From Stropharia rugosoannulata (lineage: Eukaryota > Basidiomycota > Agaricomycetes > Agaricales > Strophariaceae), in the NCBI GenBank assembly GCA_028532985.1, contig JANCIK010000005.1, positions 1,246,501 through 1,310,500 on the forward strand: a stretch of 64,000 nt of DNA, given 5' to 3'. This document shows positions 61,444-64,000 of the stretch, piece after piece; position 1 is the first letter of the stretch; each line of letters opens with the position of its first letter. The translations under genes were made by a program, and so were the position numbers. The notes beneath the pieces are model-generated. The model saw only the letters and a list, made by a program, of their open reading frames with translations. It was not told the DNA's origin and did not search any database.

Positions 61444-62204
61444 TTACAGTCGCGATTGCCTAGGTGGGAAGGCAATAGGTTCAGTAGTTCTGGCTGCTTC
61501 TCCTGTGGTCAGAATGCCAACATAAGGCATCACATTGTATTTCAGTGAATAATTTGCAGGAGGCATATTTCTGAAGAACAGTACGTCAGCTCTGTGAGAA
61601 TGACCACGGAAATTATGCAGGGCGTACTTGAAGGAAGAAGATATATCACGGAACATATATTTATTCTTTCCGACAACCTTAATAAAAGCGTCCTCTTTTC
61701 TTCGGACAATTCGGTCCCATATAACCACTTCATTTTTGACCTGAATGCGAAGCATCAGCAGCCCATACACCAGAATGAATGTTGTTCAACGCACTCCTTG
61801 TGTGTTGGCGTATTCCGCTTCCAAGTATAAAAAGAGTTGCTTCGTGTTCCAATGGAATAGAGGAGTCAAGTCTTATGCATCATTCGGAATAAGCAGGCAA
61901 TAAATATCATGTTTTAACAGTACAGCGTCGTACCTGCTGTAATATTGAAATTTACAAATGCCATATCTTGCTTCTTATTGGGGTATCGACGCGCATTTGA
62001 GGAGACGCTGCAAATTAGTTCATTAATCAAAGGTTCTACTCTTGTAATATACCGGCCGTACACTTTCACAGATGAAATAGCCAGTTCACCCTGGGGTTGT
62101 GCTGTAAATACGAACGAGGAGAGTGCGATAGCTGTGAGGAGTGCCATCATGCATGATGACAGAAACGCCGATGTATTATTTATACGGGAGACAATACTGT
62201 GCAT
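61444..62204 (-). CDS. SPC3: signal peptidase complex subunit SPC3 (SPC22/23)
   Basis: ER membrane subunit of the signal peptidase complex that removes signal peptides from secreted proteins. A single N-terminal membrane helix (LSSCMMALLTAIALSSFVFT) is followed by the lumenal domain: MAFVNFNIT, DLTPLFHWNTKQLFLYLEAE, YANTQG, EVVIWDRIVRRKEDAFIKVV, KYMFRDISSSF, PPANYSLKYNVMPYVGILTT, ending FPPRQSRL. Exons 61934-62204, 61795-61871, 61628-61740 and 61444-61570 sum to 588 nt (195 residues), in frame. The ATG at 62204 is chosen as it precedes the MHSIVSR start of the family. Intact. Confidence 0.92.
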
Positions 62205-62579
62205 CTTAAGAGTGAAGAAATGGGGGATGGGATGGATGGGATGAAGCAACAGGGATTTAGAGGCGCGACACGTCGGTGGTCAAGTCACGATGCGGGAACG
62301 TTGTATGCTCGTGCTTGGCAAAGTAATCCCTCAATTTGATATTAACTATCTTCCGAAATTGGACGGTGACTGAACTTTCAGCAAGTCGGCCCTCGTCCCA
62401 ACCTTGTCCTGCAGCTTAAACGAGTAGTATCACTGTAGGTACTTCAGAAATTGAATTAGAATCTCACTGATTTTAGTACAGGTCAAATTACTGGTATACA
62501 GATTCCAGGATAGTTCCAGGAACTAGTATATGTTGCCGCAAGCTGATAACGACTTGGTCGATCTTACTAGAATTTAAGC
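62205..62579. other. intergenic, no gene seen
   Basis: A GGGATGGGATGGATGGGATG run near 62222-62242 is the only notable feature; it is close to the SPC3 start and may be part of its promoter. Confidence 0.4.
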
Positions 62580-62868
62580 ATGCCGAAGGGGTTCAACCAG
62601 GGAAATGCATTCGGTGATCTGCATAAAGTTACGTCGCGTTCGCGGTCATTCTTCAAAGGCGGTGGCAGGTCCGAAGGCACATACAATGCGCTGGATAACG
62701 ACCAACTTGTAGTTCCTTATAACACCACACTTGACATTCTTCCGAGCGGGGCTATTGAGTCACTGGCAGAAATACCAAATGTGTATGCGTCCAGCAACCA
62801 AACCTTCATCATCTTCTGGTACCGACCTTTCCGAGTTACCATCAGTCGATGTGTATCTGAGTCTCGAG

Positions 62869-62933
62869 GAGAAATATGCTGGCTTGACACCTAGCTTCAG
62901 TAAGGAATGTCTTAGACAATTTGTATCCACTAT
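62869..62933 (+). repeat. 65-bp direct repeat, copy 1
   Basis: Identical over 65 bp to 63335-63399 (begins GAGAAATATGCTGGCTTGAC, ends GTATCCACTAT). It lies inside the broken orphan gene. Confidence 0.95.
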
Positions 62934-63334
62934 TATTACCCCATATCTTTATAATTATGACACGCTTTTGTATGTAGGTGTTTGGCTGACGGAGTCGCGG
63001 CATGCAGACCTGGGTTTGAGCTGGTTATGGAGTGACAAAATGAGGTGAAATGCAATGCAATGCTCTGATATCGCCAACCAACCCAATCACATATGGTACG
63101 CTATGTGTGTAGCACTACTATCGTACTTTTGCCAAACTTTTGCATCAGCGGCCAATCGGTGGCTGGCACTTAATGAGTCTATAAGCACCGCGCGCGCCAG
63201 CGCGCCCAATGCGCACTGATTGCGCGGCGCGTTAACAGTGCCGTGACGCTTCATGTTATACTATTTACAAATGCTTCACAACATTATTTACATACTACTT
63301 TGTTTACTGTGTACGCCCTAAGCCGCAGCGTAGC

Positions 63335-63399
63335 GAGAAATATGCTGGCTTGACACCTAGCTTCAGTAAGGAATGTCTTAGACAATTTGTATCCACTAT
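63335..63399 (+). repeat. 65-bp direct repeat, copy 2
   Basis: Second copy, 401 bp after copy 1 and in the same direction. Coding continues beyond this copy, so it is probably the original downstream junction. Confidence 0.95.
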
Positions 63400-63793
63400 C
63401 TATCAGAACGAATACACAGTTGAGCTGTGCAAATACCACCAAACTGTCAAGGCTTGCTCGCTGTCCCCATGGCTTCTAGATTCCGTTGTAGATTCAGTGA
63501 ATGCAAATTTCGTTTATCAACAACTATAAAGAAAACTGGGAATAAGTCAATCTGGATCTCGTCTTTCTGGCAGCGTAGGTAGTAACAGGTGGTCATACAA
63601 TGTTAAACATCATTCATAGCCAAAAACATGCAATTTCTCATATATATCAACATTATAAGTAAATGTACAATTAGATAACATACACCATATATATGAGGAG
63701 GCACTTGAAAGGTATACATACAGCAAACAACATCAATCAAAGTTAGCGCCTGAATTATTTCCTCATGGTCAAGGGAGGGCAAAGGGAGGGTTG

Positions 63794-64000
63794 TCATCTC
63801 CCATTGTTGGACGCTCCTGCATCATGGTTCTTCTTGCCAGGAGGTAAGCCTCCTGTGCGCGGCTGACCAGAGCTAATTCGTCCATCACCGTTAGTGTCCG
63901 CTACGCGTCCCCCAAGCGCAGTGGTGCTCGCGTTCTTCTTTCCATCAAACAAAAACAGCCCACGCCCGCCCACAGGCGTATTTCCTACGCCCGCACCAAG
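63794..64000 (-). CDS. 3' end of a gene running off the window
   Basis: Minus-strand C-terminal fragment ending at TGA 63794-63796, with no start in the window. It reads Gly-rich (VGNTPVGGRGLFLFDGKKN), then a Ca-loop-like DTNGDGRISSGQ and a hydrophilic tail (PPGKKNHDAGASNNGR). The D-x-N-x-D-G loop resembles an EF-hand loop, but the last ligand position is Gln rather than Glu. Too short for assignment. Confidence 0.55.
   Translation of the reverse strand, partial: LGAGVGNTPVGGRGLFLFDGKKNASTTALGGRVADTNGDGRISSGQPRTGGLPPGKKNHDAGASNNGR

Larger units (their letters stand above)
62580..63529 (+). pseudogene. broken orphan gene interrupted by a duplicated segment
   Basis: An open frame from 62580 (MPKGFNQGNAFGDLHKVTSR) gives way to a different frame around 62800. 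That frame (SELPSVDVYLSLEEKYAGLT) runs into the first 65-bp repeat and is then followed by unrelated sequence. From the second repeat copy (63335) a clear open frame resumes (EKYAGLTPSFSKECLRQFVS, YQNEYTVELCKYHQTVKACS, DSVVDSVNANFVYQQL) to the stop at 63527-63529. The simplest reading is one gene whose 3' end was separated by a 401-bp insert with a duplicated 65-bp edge, and the two copies differ in phase by one. I do not recognise the product. Confidence 0.45.

Overview
The window is nuclear DNA of a filamentous basidiomycete fungus, most likely an agaricomycete. The reasons are dense genes on both strands, many short introns (about 45-90 nt, GT..AG, with CTAAC/CTGAC-like branch sites), and basidiomycete-type families: a DUF6533-like membrane protein, a Kre9/Knh-type GPI protein, and a fungal cytosolic GH13 amylase. 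Every gene model here was read by eye from frames, splice signals and family motifs. Exon sums were checked for the first sugar transporter (561 codons), the transposase (682), the COX4-like gene (156) and SPC3 (195), and all stay in frame.

Layout. 0.5-12.6 kb: DUF6533-like membrane protein (+), MFS sugar transporter (+) converging on a cytosolic alpha-amylase (-), an unknown protein (-), and a mitochondrial RMND1/MRX10-type DUF155 protein (+). 12.7-14.2 kb: gene-poor, LTR-like sequence. 14.4-26 kb: a Gly/Met-rich protein (-), a complete pogo-like (Tc1/mariner) DNA transposon with an intact spliced transposase, and a full-length ABCC transporter (+) whose start codon lies about 110 bp from the transposon end. 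26.3-38.6 kb: housekeeping block with a coiled-coil nuclear-type protein, a pfkB kinase with a variant active-site motif, an Acl4-type TPR chaperone, an orphan, SVF1 and OMA1. 38.8-44.5 kb: tandem amino-acid permease paralogues. 45.6-55.7 kb: secreted protein with a tandem internal duplication, cytochrome c oxidase zinc-binding subunit, a second MFS sugar transporter and a GPI-anchored protein. 56.5-61.4 kb: a head-to-head pair of NmrA-like Rossmann proteins, one intact and one a pseudogene with broken splice sites and a stop. 61.4-64 kb: SPC3, a broken orphan containing a 65-bp direct repeat, and the 3' end of a gene running off the window.

Functional links are modest: sugar uptake beside a starch/glycogen-type hydrolase; three mitochondrial proteins (DUF155, OMA1, COX4); and secretion/cell-surface genes (SPC3, GPI protein, duplicated secreted protein). 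I see no secondary-metabolite cluster, CRISPR array or prokaryotic mobile element. The most notable observations are the likely autonomous pogo-like element with iterated terminal motifs placed in the ABC transporter promoter, the microexons (15, 19 and 23 nt) that carry catalytic or nucleotide-binding motifs, an apparent GC-AG intron inside a Walker A motif, and the inverted NmrA-like gene/pseudogene pair.
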